A stretch of 64,000 nucleotides of DNA, taken from contig JAFZVZ010000032.1 in the NCBI GenBank assembly GCA_017617545.1, forward strand, positions 1-64,000, written 5' to 3'. Below the pieces are notes generated by a model that ran no database searches, was not told where the DNA came from, and was given only the letters and a program-made list of their open reading frames with translations. Below are positions 56,434 through 64,000 of this stretch, one piece after another. The position numbers and the translations under genes are program-made. The number at the start of each line of letters is the position of its first letter. Within the stretch, counting starts at the first letter, position 1. Source of the stretch: Lachnospiraceae bacterium (GTDB lineage Bacteria > Bacillota > Clostridia > Lachnospirales > Lachnospiraceae).

Positions 56434-57288
56434 ATGAGTGAAGATAAGATGATCCGAAATCAAGGTATGTCCCTTGTGGAGTTGCTTGTATCTGTGGCAG
56501 TGCTCGGTATCGCAATGATCGGAATATTGTCACTGATCAATCTCTCGACGAAATACTATTCGAATTCCAGCAAGGAAGTCGAAGTACAGTCCGAGCTGCA
56601 GACGACGTTCGCGATGGTAAGTAACATGCTTGTGGATGCTAATGCAGGAGTAACATATACATCGTCTACAAAGAAGGCGGTGATTGCCAACCGGAACAAA
56701 AAGTATGTTGTTCAATTGTCCGGCACCAAGTTGTATGCGAAGATGTTCAATGCTTCTGATGCGGAGAGCGGAGTAATAAGCGATAATAATCTTCTAGCGG
56801 ATCATGTTGAGTACTTTGTAATCGACACATCGCACTACGATGATGGATACGTCACGATGGGCATGCGTGTCAAGTACGGAAGTCGTGAAGCATCCATGAC
56901 TAAGAATGTCTTCCTTCGGAATACCGGCGCTGACATCGGCGATTTCCATGCGGATTGCGCGGAGACCGAAGAGGAAGTAACTGTAGGTGCGAACAAGGCA
57001 GTAAAGTATACGCTTGTTCAGAATACCGGTGCAGGTATCCCGACGAACACAGTGATCACCTTACGGTTTAAGCTTACAATCGGGAACAAAGATATCGGAA
57101 GCATTTATCCGCTGTCAGGTCTTCAGGATTCACCGACATTTACATATAACAAGATTACCGGGGTTCTTACTGTTCGTATGAAGACAAGCGGTGCGTGGAA
57201 CAACGGCGGAAGTATCGCATTCCGAGTGAGCACTACATCCGGAGATCTTCCGACAGAAGATATCTGCATTACAACCATCAGTAAGTAA
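56434..57288 (+). CDS. Minor prepilin, PilW/GspJ-like
   Basis: A 284-aa prepilin with leader MSEDKMIRNQG, then MSLVELLVSVAVLGIAMIGI with Glu5, and a long helix (NSSKEVEVQSELQTTFAMVSN) typical of PilW/GspJ. The C-terminal half is Thr/Gly-rich and beta-like. GAGGAGGG precedes the ATG, 13 bp after the preceding gene. It ends the main pilus operon. Confidence 0.87.
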   Translation: MSEDKMIRNQGMSLVELLVSVAVLGIAMIGILSLINLSTKYYSNSSKEVEVQSELQTTFAMVSNMLVDANAGVTYTSSTKKAVIANRNKKYVVQLSGTKLYAKMFNASDAESGVISDNNLLADHVEYFVIDTSHYDDGYVTMGMRVKYGSREASMTKNVFLRNTGADIGDFHADCAETEEEVTVGANKAVKYTLVQNTGAGIPTNTVITLRFKLTIGNKDIGSIYPLSGLQDSPTFTYNKITGVLTVRMKTSGAWNNGGSIAFRVSTTSGDLPTEDICITTISK

Positions 57289-57316
57289 CAGAAAGTTTCG
57301 CAGTAAAAGAAATGCA

Positions 57317-57350
57317 CGATTGACTGCCTCTTTGGCAGTCAATCGTTGAT
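57317..57350 (+). terminator. Terminator of the main pilus operon
   Basis: Perfect 12-bp stem CGATTGACTGCC/GGCAGTCAATCG (57317-57328 and 57334-57345), five-base loop, followed by the moderately T-rich TTGATTTG. Confidence 0.7.
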
Positions 57351-57407
57351 TTGCCTATAAAACAATCGATTTATACGATTTTTTGTCAGCGTTTCGGGAA
57401 GTAGTGT

Positions 57408-57436
57408 TTGACAATTGGTGGAGTAAAGCATAATAT
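57408..57436 (+). promoter_or_regulatory. Separate promoter for the 57543 pilin-like gene
   Basis: TTGACA (57408-57413), 17-base spacer, TAATAT (57431-57436); an overlapping TATAAT at 57434-57439 gives a 20-base spacer. Confidence 0.7.
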
Positions 57437-57542
57437 AATAATGATACGGGTTTATTCATACTTGTGAAATCGATAAATTGCATTTATGCAATTGAGAGAG
57501 GAACCACAAATTATCGAATATATTGCAAAGGGGATGTGACCT

Positions 57543-58622
57543 ATGAAGCGTAAGAATACCGGCTTATCGACTGTTGAGATTGTTGTAGCTGCCGTGATTC
57601 TCGTGGCTGTTGTCGTTGGACTTCTTGTTGTTGTGAAGCTTACGAAGAACACGGAAGGACCGTCCGAGGACAAGGTTGCCGCTACGAAGACAGTCGAGGA
57701 TTTGCTGAATCAGGTTGACGGGTATGTCCGTGCGGCAGACCTCGAGGTCGGCTATGACGAGGAAAACTATATCCGACTTGTCGGCAAGAGCAAGACGCAG
57801 ATCTATCATTTTGATTCCGCGGCCGGCAATGTGTACATGGTCGAGAGAAACACTGCGGATTTCGGCACGGATGATGATGTGATCCGCAAGGTCGTGAAGG
57901 ACGAGAAGCCTGACAACGGCAGCATGACACTCGTAGCAAGCAATGTGAAGACGTTCCTCGTTGAGCTTGTTGACAAGGAGACGGAGAAGGGCCTTGCGAG
58001 AACGACAGTTCGCTGCGAGGTCGGCAAGGAGAGTGTCTCCGAGACCAAGGACACGCCTTTGAATCCTGCAACGATTAATTATTTTGCCGAGTACGCAGGA
58101 AATGATATAGTTTTGCCTACCAACACGCCGACTCCGATCCCGACGAACACGACGGCGCCTACTCCGACGACTGCAGCGACGACACCCGCTGCGGACACTC
58201 CGACTCCGGAGCCTACTAAGCCGGCGGATACGCCTACCCCGACGGCAGAGCCTGAGTTGGTTGTTGTTCATAAGATTGAGAATCCTCAGAACAACGTCGG
58301 TACGGTAATCGTTAACACGATGGTTCTCTACCCGGATGATGCGGTATTCAAGGTCATCGTTAAGAGAAGCGGTGAGGAGACGGATAACCTGACAGGCGCG
58401 AAGATTGGTGGCATCGGCTTCGATGTCGGAACTCCTGCTGACGGTTATGAGTTTGTTCTTGACCATGATCCTGAGTTCGAGGAAGAGTTCTACTTTACTC
58501 AGTTTACGGTAGGCGATCTTCGTTCGGTTGCTGATAAGCTCGGCATCAAGAAGCTGCTGATCAAGATCAATGATAATTCCGGATATTCCCTTGTCGGAGT
58601 TGACATTGAGTACTACAAGTAA
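57543..58622 (+). CDS. Pilin-like protein with Thr/Pro linker and C-terminal domain
   Basis: A 359-aa protein with a prepilin-type N-terminus: MKRKNTG, then LSTVEIVVAAVILVAVVVGL with Glu5. A first extracellular domain (to about residue 185) is followed by a Thr/Pro/Ala linker (residues about 191-236, repeats of TPTP) and a C-terminal domain of about 120 residues (VVHKIENPQNNVGTVIVNTM to the end). The modular layout is unusual for a filament subunit and suggests a displayed domain or pilus-anchored protein. It has its own promoter and terminator. AAAGGGG precedes the ATG. Domain identity is unknown. Confidence 0.82.
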   Translation: MKRKNTGLSTVEIVVAAVILVAVVVGLLVVVKLTKNTEGPSEDKVAATKTVEDLLNQVDGYVRAADLEVGYDEENYIRLVGKSKTQIYHFDSAAGNVYMVERNTADFGTDDDVIRKVVKDEKPDNGSMTLVASNVKTFLVELVDKETEKGLARTTVRCEVGKESVSETKDTPLNPATINYFAEYAGNDIVLPTNTPTPIPTNTTAPTPTTAATTPAADTPTPEPTKPADTPTPTAEPELVVVHKIENPQNNVGTVIVNTMVLYPDDAVFKVIVKRSGEETDNLTGAKIGGIGFDVGTPADGYEFVLDHDPEFEEEFYFTQFTVGDLRSVADKLGIKKLLIKINDNSGYSLVGVDIEYYK

Positions 58623-58640
58623 TCATAAGGTATGAAGCAC

Positions 58641-58689
58641 ACACCCCCGGCATGATCGGTAGCGATATCGGTCCTGACGGGGGTGTTTT
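58641..58689 (+). terminator. Intrinsic terminator after the 57543 gene
   Basis: Stem ACACCCCC/GGGGGTGT (58641-58648 and 58679-58686) with a 30-base loop that itself can pair, followed by TTTTA. Confidence 0.75.
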
Positions 58690-58691
58690 AG

Positions 58692-58720
58692 TTGAAAAAC
58701 AAGGTGTTTTTTAGTATTAT
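58692..58720 (+). promoter_or_regulatory. Promoter of the 58807 nuclease gene
   Basis: TTGAAA (58692-58697), 17-base spacer, TATTAT (58715-58720), immediately after the preceding terminator. Confidence 0.65.
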
Positions 58721-58806
58721 ATTATTGTCTGACTATGCCTGTTAATGCAGGCAGGGCGTGGCATGCAAAGAAACCGTCCGGGAGGTCAGTCGGGAGAGTA
58801 AACTAT

Positions 58807-60420
58807 ATGCGAATGCAATTTTTGGGAGCAGCGCGCGAGGTGACCGGATCGTGTACGCTGTTACACGCGAACGGACATAAGATTCTGGTAGACTGCGGTA
58901 TGGAGCAGGGCAAGGACATCTATGAGAACAGTGATCTGCCCTGCATGCCGGGAGATATCGATTGTGTGCTTCTTACGCACGCTCACATCGATCATTCCGG
59001 GAAGCTTCCGCTTCTTGTTGCAGGAGGCTACAAGGGACCGATCTACACATCCATTCCGACAGCTAAGCTCTGTGATATCATGCTGAAGGATTCCGCGCAC
59101 ATTCAGGAGGTAGAGACATCCTGGAAGTCACGCAAGGCGATGCGAGCAGGCCGTGAGGCAGCAACTCCGCTCTATACGATGGAGGATGCGCTGGCGGCGA
59201 TCGAGCTGTTTCGTCCGCTTCCGTATCACGAGGTGACGGAGGTTCTTGAGGGAATATCTGTGCGTCTTTTGGATGCAGGACACCTACTGGGATCTTCCAG
59301 CATAGAAGTTATTGTTAATGAAAATGATGTGATCACCAAGGTGCTCTTCTCCGGTGACCTCGGAAACCGAAACCGGCCCCTTATACGTGATCCTGAATTG
59401 CCTGATGAGGCGGTGGATTACGTTGTGATTGAATCGACCTACGGAACCCGCGAGCACGGCGAGCGCGTGGACTATACGGACCAGATGGCCAACATCCTGC
59501 AGACGACCTTTGACAAGGGCGGCAACGTGGTAATCCCCGCATTTGCCGTAGGTAGAACGCAGGAGATGTTGTATCTGATCCGCGAGATCAAGGAGAAGGG
59601 TCTGGTCAAGGGACACGACGATTTTCCTGTGTGGATTGACAGTCCGCTTGCCATCGAGGCGACCAACATATACAGTCAGGACATGTTGTCGTACTGTGAC
59701 GAATCGACCGCGGAACTGATCCGTAGGGGTATCAATCCGCTGCGGTTCCCCGGGCTGAACATATCGCTCACGAGTGACCAGTCCAGAGCCATCAACGAGG
59801 ATCGCACACCGAAGGTTATCCTCTCAGCGAGCGGTATGTGTGAGGCAGGCCGTATCCGCCATCATCTGAAGCACAATTTGTGGCGTCCGGAATCGACGAT
59901 CCTGTTCGTCGGATACCAGGCAGCCGGAACACTCGGACGTACGGTTCTCGACGGAGCAACCTCAGTGAAGCTGTTCGGCGAGGAGATCGGTATCCGTGCC
60001 AATATCATCAAGATGGAAGGCATCAGCGGTCATGCGGACCGGCCGATCCTTCTGGATTGGCTGAGCGCACTGCCGGAGAAGCCGAAGAAGGTGTTCGTCA
60101 ACCACGGCGAGGACAGCGCGTGCGAAGAGTTTGCCGAGACAGTCTGGAAAGAGCTCGGCTACGCCTCTGAGGCACCCTACAACGGCGCTTTGTATGATCT
60201 GGTGACCAACACCCGCCTTGTGGACGGAAATCGCGTAAAACTGGCTGATATGGCGCCTGCGGCCAAGAAGCAGGTGTCGGCATCCGCCGTGTTCGATCGC
60301 CTCGTGCTTGCAGGCAAGAAGCTGATGGCCGTGATCGAGAGAAACCGCGGTGCTTCGAACAAGGATCTTGGCAAATTTGCCGACCAGGTGAATGCGCTGG
60401 CTGGGAAGTGGGAGAAATAG
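58807..60420 (+). CDS. Beta-CASP metallo-beta-lactamase-fold nuclease
   Basis: A 537-aa MBL-fold protein of the RNA-specificity (beta-CASP/RMMBL) group. Metal ligands are visible in THAHIDHSGKLP (HxHxDH), DAGHLLGSSS and SGDLGNRNRPL. The beta-CASP part has IPAFAVGRTQEMLYLI, and the conserved late motifs are SASGMCEAGRIRHHLK and GISGHADRP with FVNHGE. Family members are ribonucleases acting on RNA ends or internal sites. The start at 58807 begins MRMQFLGAAREVTGSC as in homologues and has GGGAGAG upstream. The C-terminal 60 residues are an extra Lys-rich extension. Confidence 0.92.
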   Translation: MRMQFLGAAREVTGSCTLLHANGHKILVDCGMEQGKDIYENSDLPCMPGDIDCVLLTHAHIDHSGKLPLLVAGGYKGPIYTSIPTAKLCDIMLKDSAHIQEVETSWKSRKAMRAGREAATPLYTMEDALAAIELFRPLPYHEVTEVLEGISVRLLDAGHLLGSSSIEVIVNENDVITKVLFSGDLGNRNRPLIRDPELPDEAVDYVVIESTYGTREHGERVDYTDQMANILQTTFDKGGNVVIPAFAVGRTQEMLYLIREIKEKGLVKGHDDFPVWIDSPLAIEATNIYSQDMLSYCDESTAELIRRGINPLRFPGLNISLTSDQSRAINEDRTPKVILSASGMCEAGRIRHHLKHNLWRPESTILFVGYQAAGTLGRTVLDGATSVKLFGEEIGIRANIIKMEGISGHADRPILLDWLSALPEKPKKVFVNHGEDSACEEFAETVWKELGYASEAPYNGALYDLVTNTRLVDGNRVKLADMAPAAKKQVSASAVFDRLVLAGKKLMAVIERNRGASNKDLGKFADQVNALAGKWEK

Positions 60421-60421
60421 A

Positions 60422-61810
60422 GTGGAAGAAGCTGGCAACAATCGAAACGGCATCGGTCGCTACGAAAAGATGGCAGATGCAGCGGTATTTATACCGCTGT
60501 GTCTGTTTCTCGTCAGTCCGCTGATTCAGATCGTCAGGGAGATCATTGCGCCGCACAAAGAATCTGCGGTGTTTGGTCCGCTTCGGACATATCCGGACAC
60601 GATCGAATTGATTCAGATGTTCGTGCTTGCGGCGACCGTGATCGGGTGGACAGTTCTTCTTGTGAGTATGGGAAAGCGGATCCGCAACAAGGAACGCGTT
60701 GCTCTGTTCCTTCCGTTCGTACTATTTGCCGCGCTCTCTGTTTGGATTTGTGTCAGCCAGTCGGTAAACGGATTTACGGATTATGCGTATGACGGCGAGC
60801 CCTATCGAAAAGAGAGTCTGCTGACATTTGTGTTGTACCTGATGGGATATTTCTTCCTTGGTACGGTTTTGAAATCCGTAAGGCTTCGAAAAGCGTCTGT
60901 GTCAGCGTTTCTCGCGGTCAATTTCGCCGTAGGTGTTCTGACGTTGATCGATCATTATGCCGTATCTCTCTCTTTTATCGGTGACAGCAATACGGACGGA
61001 CTTTCTGCAGTGTTCCACCAGTTTAATCATTACGGCTATTATCTGGTCTTCGGTATTCTGCTCTCGGCAATGTTTTTTGTGACGGAGGGCGAGCGGATAT
61101 GGCTTCGTGTGTGTTGTGCGGTAGTTTATCTTGTTGATACATACATTTTGATCTTGAATAATACATTCGGATGTTATCTCGCGGTGGCCGCGGCGCTGGT
61201 CTTCGGAGCGGTTGTGCTTGCCGTGACAAGAAAGAATCGTTATGAGAACATCCGAATGCTTGTCGTAATACTTGCGTTTGTTGCGGTTACACTCGGAATG
61301 AGAGCGTTTGGCATCAGCAATTCCAAAGATATGACCAATCTGGTCAAGGATGTCGGTGAGATCGCGTCCGACAGCGAGCAGGCGGCATCTGCCGGAACGG
61401 GACGATGGGCGCTTTGGAAACATACGATCGAATACATCAGCGAGAAACCCGTGTTCGGATGGGGCGTAGACGGGACAACGGTAAGGCTTGGAAATGAGGC
61501 GGACACGATCAACGATCGGCCGCACAATGAATACCTGCAGTGGGCGGCGTTCTTCGGTATCCCTGCAGCGTTACTGTACTTTGCGGCACTGTGTGTGATC
61601 ATGTTCGGAATGTTTCCGCGGGTGGGGAAGGCAGACGCCGTAAGCGTTGCCTGCTTTATCGCATCTGCCGGATATGTCGCGTCTGCATTTTTCGGAAACA
61701 CGATGTATTATACGGCGCCGTTCTTCTTCATCTTTCTCGGCATGTCTTGCCGGGACAGGTTCTATCAAACGGTTACGGGAGAACAGAAGCAGAAGGAAAC
61801 GACGCAATAA
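60422..61810 (+). CDS. O-antigen ligase/polymerase-like membrane protein
   Basis: A 462-aa polytopic membrane protein with about ten to twelve hydrophobic segments. The Wzy/WaaL-type motif is near the C-terminus: FGWGVDGTTVRLG, then NDRPHNEYLQWAAFFGIPAALLYF, where the His-Asn pair in the large loop is typical. Likely role: polymerisation or ligation of a surface glycan. A GTG start one base after the nuclease stop, with GGGAGAAA upstream, is preferred. It is followed by the sugar-transferase fusion gene. Confidence 0.85.
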   Translation: MEEAGNNRNGIGRYEKMADAAVFIPLCLFLVSPLIQIVREIIAPHKESAVFGPLRTYPDTIELIQMFVLAATVIGWTVLLVSMGKRIRNKERVALFLPFVLFAALSVWICVSQSVNGFTDYAYDGEPYRKESLLTFVLYLMGYFFLGTVLKSVRLRKASVSAFLAVNFAVGVLTLIDHYAVSLSFIGDSNTDGLSAVFHQFNHYGYYLVFGILLSAMFFVTEGERIWLRVCCAVVYLVDTYILILNNTFGCYLAVAAALVFGAVVLAVTRKNRYENIRMLVVILAFVAVTLGMRAFGISNSKDMTNLVKDVGEIASDSEQAASAGTGRWALWKHTIEYISEKPVFGWGVDGTTVRLGNEADTINDRPHNEYLQWAAFFGIPAALLYFAALCVIMFGMFPRVGKADAVSVACFIASAGYVASAFFGNTMYYTAPFFFIFLGMSCRDRFYQTVTGEQKQKETTQ

Positions 61811-61872
61811 AAGCGGCAATGAAACCGAAGGCAGCATAGCAGAGGAGAAGTTCGGGGAAGGGGGTAGCCGGT

Positions 61873-63999
61873 ATGATCAAGAAAAATCAAACATATCTGA
61901 ATCGCATCAGCGCCGGAATCGACTTCCTGCTGGTGTTCCTTTCATATCTCTTCTCGGCGTGGTTTCGGCTGCGCGTTCTTAACGGTTCGTGGGAAAATAA
62001 AGGCCTTAGTCGGCCGATGATCCTTGCGTCCGTTATCTATTCCGTCTGTCTGATCTTTGCTCTGGTGTTGCTTGGTTTCTACCGTACCACGCGAGTGCGC
62101 AAGCTTTCGTGGAAACTGCGGACGCTCTTCCTGGCGACAACACTTTCTATCTTCGCAGTCACGGCGGTCATCTTCGTATTCAAGATTGAGGACGTATCCC
62201 GTGGTATCATCGCAATCTTCTATCTGTTAACGCTCGTTCTGCTCGGCGGAAAGCAGCTCATCACGCGTGCGGTACTAAATCAGCTCCGCAGATCCGGTTA
62301 CAACATTAAGCACGAGATCCTGGTCGGCTCGGGAAGGCTTGCCACGCAGTACCGTGAGGACCTGAGCAATGAACCGGAGCTCGGTATTCAGATTGACGCC
62401 TCGGCGGAGGATGAAGCGGAGCTCGAGCAGCTGCTTGGCGGATCCGCGATCGATGAGGTTGTTCTTGCGCTGGAGCCGGAGAAGTACGGCAACATTACAA
62501 AGCTGATCTCCGTGTGTGAAAAATACGGCGTAAAATACTACGTTGTCCCCTTCTATAACGACATGATCCCGGCGCATCCGGTGTTCGAGAGCATCGGCAG
62601 GACTAAGCTGGTTAACATGAGAGCGAACCGACTTGAGTCGCTTGGTTGGGCAGGATTGAAGAGAGCGTTTGACATCTTCGTAAGCACGATCGGACTTCTG
62701 ATCCTCAGCCCGCTGTTGATCATTCTGGCGATCGGTGTAAAGCTGTCCAGTCCCGGACCGGTCTTCTTCCGCCAGGAGAGAGTGGGTTACAACCGGAAGA
62801 GATTTTCCATGCTGAAGTTCCGTTCCATGGTAGTCAACAACGAATCAGACACGGCATGGAGCAAGAAGAGCGACAACCGGCGTACGAAGTTCGGATCGTT
62901 TATCCGCAAGACCAGTCTGGATGAGTTGCCGCAGCTGATCAACGTGCTGCGCGGCGACATGAGCCTGGTTGGACCGAGACCGGAGCTGCCCTTCTTTGTG
63001 GAGAAGTTCAAAGAAGAAATCCCGCTGTATATGGTCAAGCACCAGGTAAAACCGGGCATCACCGGTTGGGCGCAGGTGAACGGCTACCGCGGTGACACAA
63101 GCATCCGCAAGCGCATCGAGCTCGACATCTGGTACATCGATAACTGGAGTCCGATGCTGGATCTAAAGATCCTCCTTAAGACATTCCCCTGGGCGATGAT
63201 CAACGATGAGCGCATGGGCGCCGAGTCGGAGACGATCGCGGAGGCCGATATCAAGGTTATCGTTGCGGCGCACAAGTCATACTGGATGCCGTCCGATGAG
63301 CTGTATGTTCCCATGCAGGTCGGCGCAGAGGGCAAGGAGGATCTTGGCTATACACCTGACAACACCGGCGATAACATCAGCTCAAAAAACGCGAACTATT
63401 GCGAGCTGACCGGACTGTATTGGGCATGGAAAAATCTGTCCTGCGATTACCTCGGATTGGCGCATTACCGGAGACATTTTACGGCGATCCGCGGAACGGA
63501 CGACCGTCGCGATGTCCTGACGATCGATCAGGCGAGAGACCTGCTCGGTCATGTTGATGTGCTGCTGCCGAAGAAGCGGAACTATCTGATCGAGACTAAC
63601 TATAAGCAATACATCCACGCGCATCACGCCATCGATCTTGATGAGACAAGAAGGATCATCGAGGAGAAATATCCGGAATATCTCGCGGCATATGATACCT
63701 CAATGAAGAAAACCAAGGGCCATCGCTTCAACATGTTCATCATGAAGAAGGATTTGGCGGATCGATATTGCACGTGGCTTTTCGATATCCTCTTTGAGCT
63801 TGAGAAACGGCTGGATATCAGCGATTACAGCGAGAATGATCAGCGCGTGTTCGGTTTTGTGGCGGAGCGGCTGCTGGATGTGTGGCTGGATGCCAATGAG
63901 ATCAAGTACAAGGATATACGCTACATGTACCTTGAGCGGCAGAATTGGATCGCGAAGGGCGTGAAGTTTGTGATGCGGAAGATTAAGGGGAAGAAGTAA
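61873..63999 (+). CDS. Undecaprenyl-phosphate sugar transferase fused to a DUF4422 domain
   Basis: A 708-aa fusion. Residues 1-455 are a complete polyprenyl glycosylphosphotransferase: N-terminal transmembrane helices, a nucleotide-fold linker, then LKRAFDIFVSTIGLLILSPL, MLKFRSM, TSLDELPQLINVLRGDMSLVG and GPRPELPFF. Residues from about 456 on match DUF4422: IKVIVAAHKSYWMPSDELYV, GDNISSKNANYCELTGLYWA, YLGLAHYRRHF, and a long helical end. DUF4422 proteins are usually free-standing glycosyltransferase-like genes in polysaccharide clusters. The stop codon is the last full codon of the window. GGGGAAGGGGG precedes the ATG. Confidence 0.9.
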   Translation: MIKKNQTYLNRISAGIDFLLVFLSYLFSAWFRLRVLNGSWENKGLSRPMILASVIYSVCLIFALVLLGFYRTTRVRKLSWKLRTLFLATTLSIFAVTAVIFVFKIEDVSRGIIAIFYLLTLVLLGGKQLITRAVLNQLRRSGYNIKHEILVGSGRLATQYREDLSNEPELGIQIDASAEDEAELEQLLGGSAIDEVVLALEPEKYGNITKLISVCEKYGVKYYVVPFYNDMIPAHPVFESIGRTKLVNMRANRLESLGWAGLKRAFDIFVSTIGLLILSPLLIILAIGVKLSSPGPVFFRQERVGYNRKRFSMLKFRSMVVNNESDTAWSKKSDNRRTKFGSFIRKTSLDELPQLINVLRGDMSLVGPRPELPFFVEKFKEEIPLYMVKHQVKPGITGWAQVNGYRGDTSIRKRIELDIWYIDNWSPMLDLKILLKTFPWAMINDERMGAESETIAEADIKVIVAAHKSYWMPSDELYVPMQVGAEGKEDLGYTPDNTGDNISSKNANYCELTGLYWAWKNLSCDYLGLAHYRRHFTAIRGTDDRRDVLTIDQARDLLGHVDVLLPKKRNYLIETNYKQYIHAHHAIDLDETRRIIEEKYPEYLAAYDTSMKKTKGHRFNMFIMKKDLADRYCTWLFDILFELEKRLDISDYSENDQRVFGFVAERLLDVWLDANEIKYKDIRYMYLERQNWIAKGVKFVMRKIKGKK

Positions 64000-64000
64000 A

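Overview
The window looks like the replication-origin region of a bacterium of the class Clostridia, most likely a Lachnospiraceae member. This is inferred from gene order (dnaA-dnaN-S4-recF-gyrB-gyrA on one side, rpmH-rnpA-yidD-yidC-jag-mnmE-mnmG-rsmG-parA-parB-DUF4446 on the other), an intermediate-to-high G+C for the group, Shine-Dalgarno sites close to AAAGGAGG, and Gram-positive-type families (FloA, RicT, a type IV pilus set with no secretin). No database search was possible; protein names rest on recognised motifs.

Region 1 (1-9.6 kb, minus strand): an rRNA-like promoter and leader at the left edge, tRNA-Ser, then gyrA, gyrB, recF, an S4-domain gene, dnaN, the putative oriC (TTATCAACA boxes, about 7855-8184) and dnaA. 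Region 2 (9.6-10.4 kb): the divergent dnaA-rpmH gap, which holds two long imperfect palindromes (117 and 291 bp). Region 3 (10.4-20.8 kb, plus strand): ribosome, membrane-insertion, tRNA-modification and chromosome-segregation genes with three parS-like sites. Gene orientation flips across the origin, as expected for leading-strand bias.

Region 4 (20.8-32 kb): tRNA-Arg, a lipoprotein with YD-like repeats, a membrane protein, a short-chain dehydrogenase, and a signalling cluster: Spo0B-type histidine kinase, NfeD, FloA, membrane protein, LytTR response regulator. A small coiled-coil protein, a CDF metal exporter and tRNA-Lys follow. Region 5 (31.7-37.3 kb): trmB, a guanylate-kinase-like gene, holB, ricT, trmN6 and rsmI, close to the classical Bacillus holB-yaaT-yabB-rsmI order. 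Region 6 (37.4-43.5 kb): surface-polysaccharide glycosyltransferases around an accessory patch with an orphan family protein, TraX and a Phd/PIN toxin-antitoxin pair in one overlapping operon.

Region 7 (43.8-58.7 kb): a large type IV pilus locus: pilB, pilT, pilC, two similar pilins, prepilin peptidase, a PilM-PilN fusion, PilO, four minor pilins including a 683-aa PilX-like protein, and a separately promoted pilin-like protein with a Thr/Pro linker and C-terminal domain. Region 8 (58.7-64 kb): a beta-CASP metallo-beta-lactamase nuclease, an O-antigen-ligase-like protein and a sugar-phosphate transferase fused to a DUF4422 domain, ending at the window edge.

The most interesting items are the long palindromes beside dnaA, the FloA/NfeD module embedded between a kinase and a response regulator, the TraX-toxin-antitoxin operon, the Thr/Pro-tailed pilus proteins with the PilM-PilN fusion, the transferase-DUF4422 fusion, a structured RNA-like segment at 31.84-31.92 kb, and a strongly repeated decamer TCGGAAAATG.
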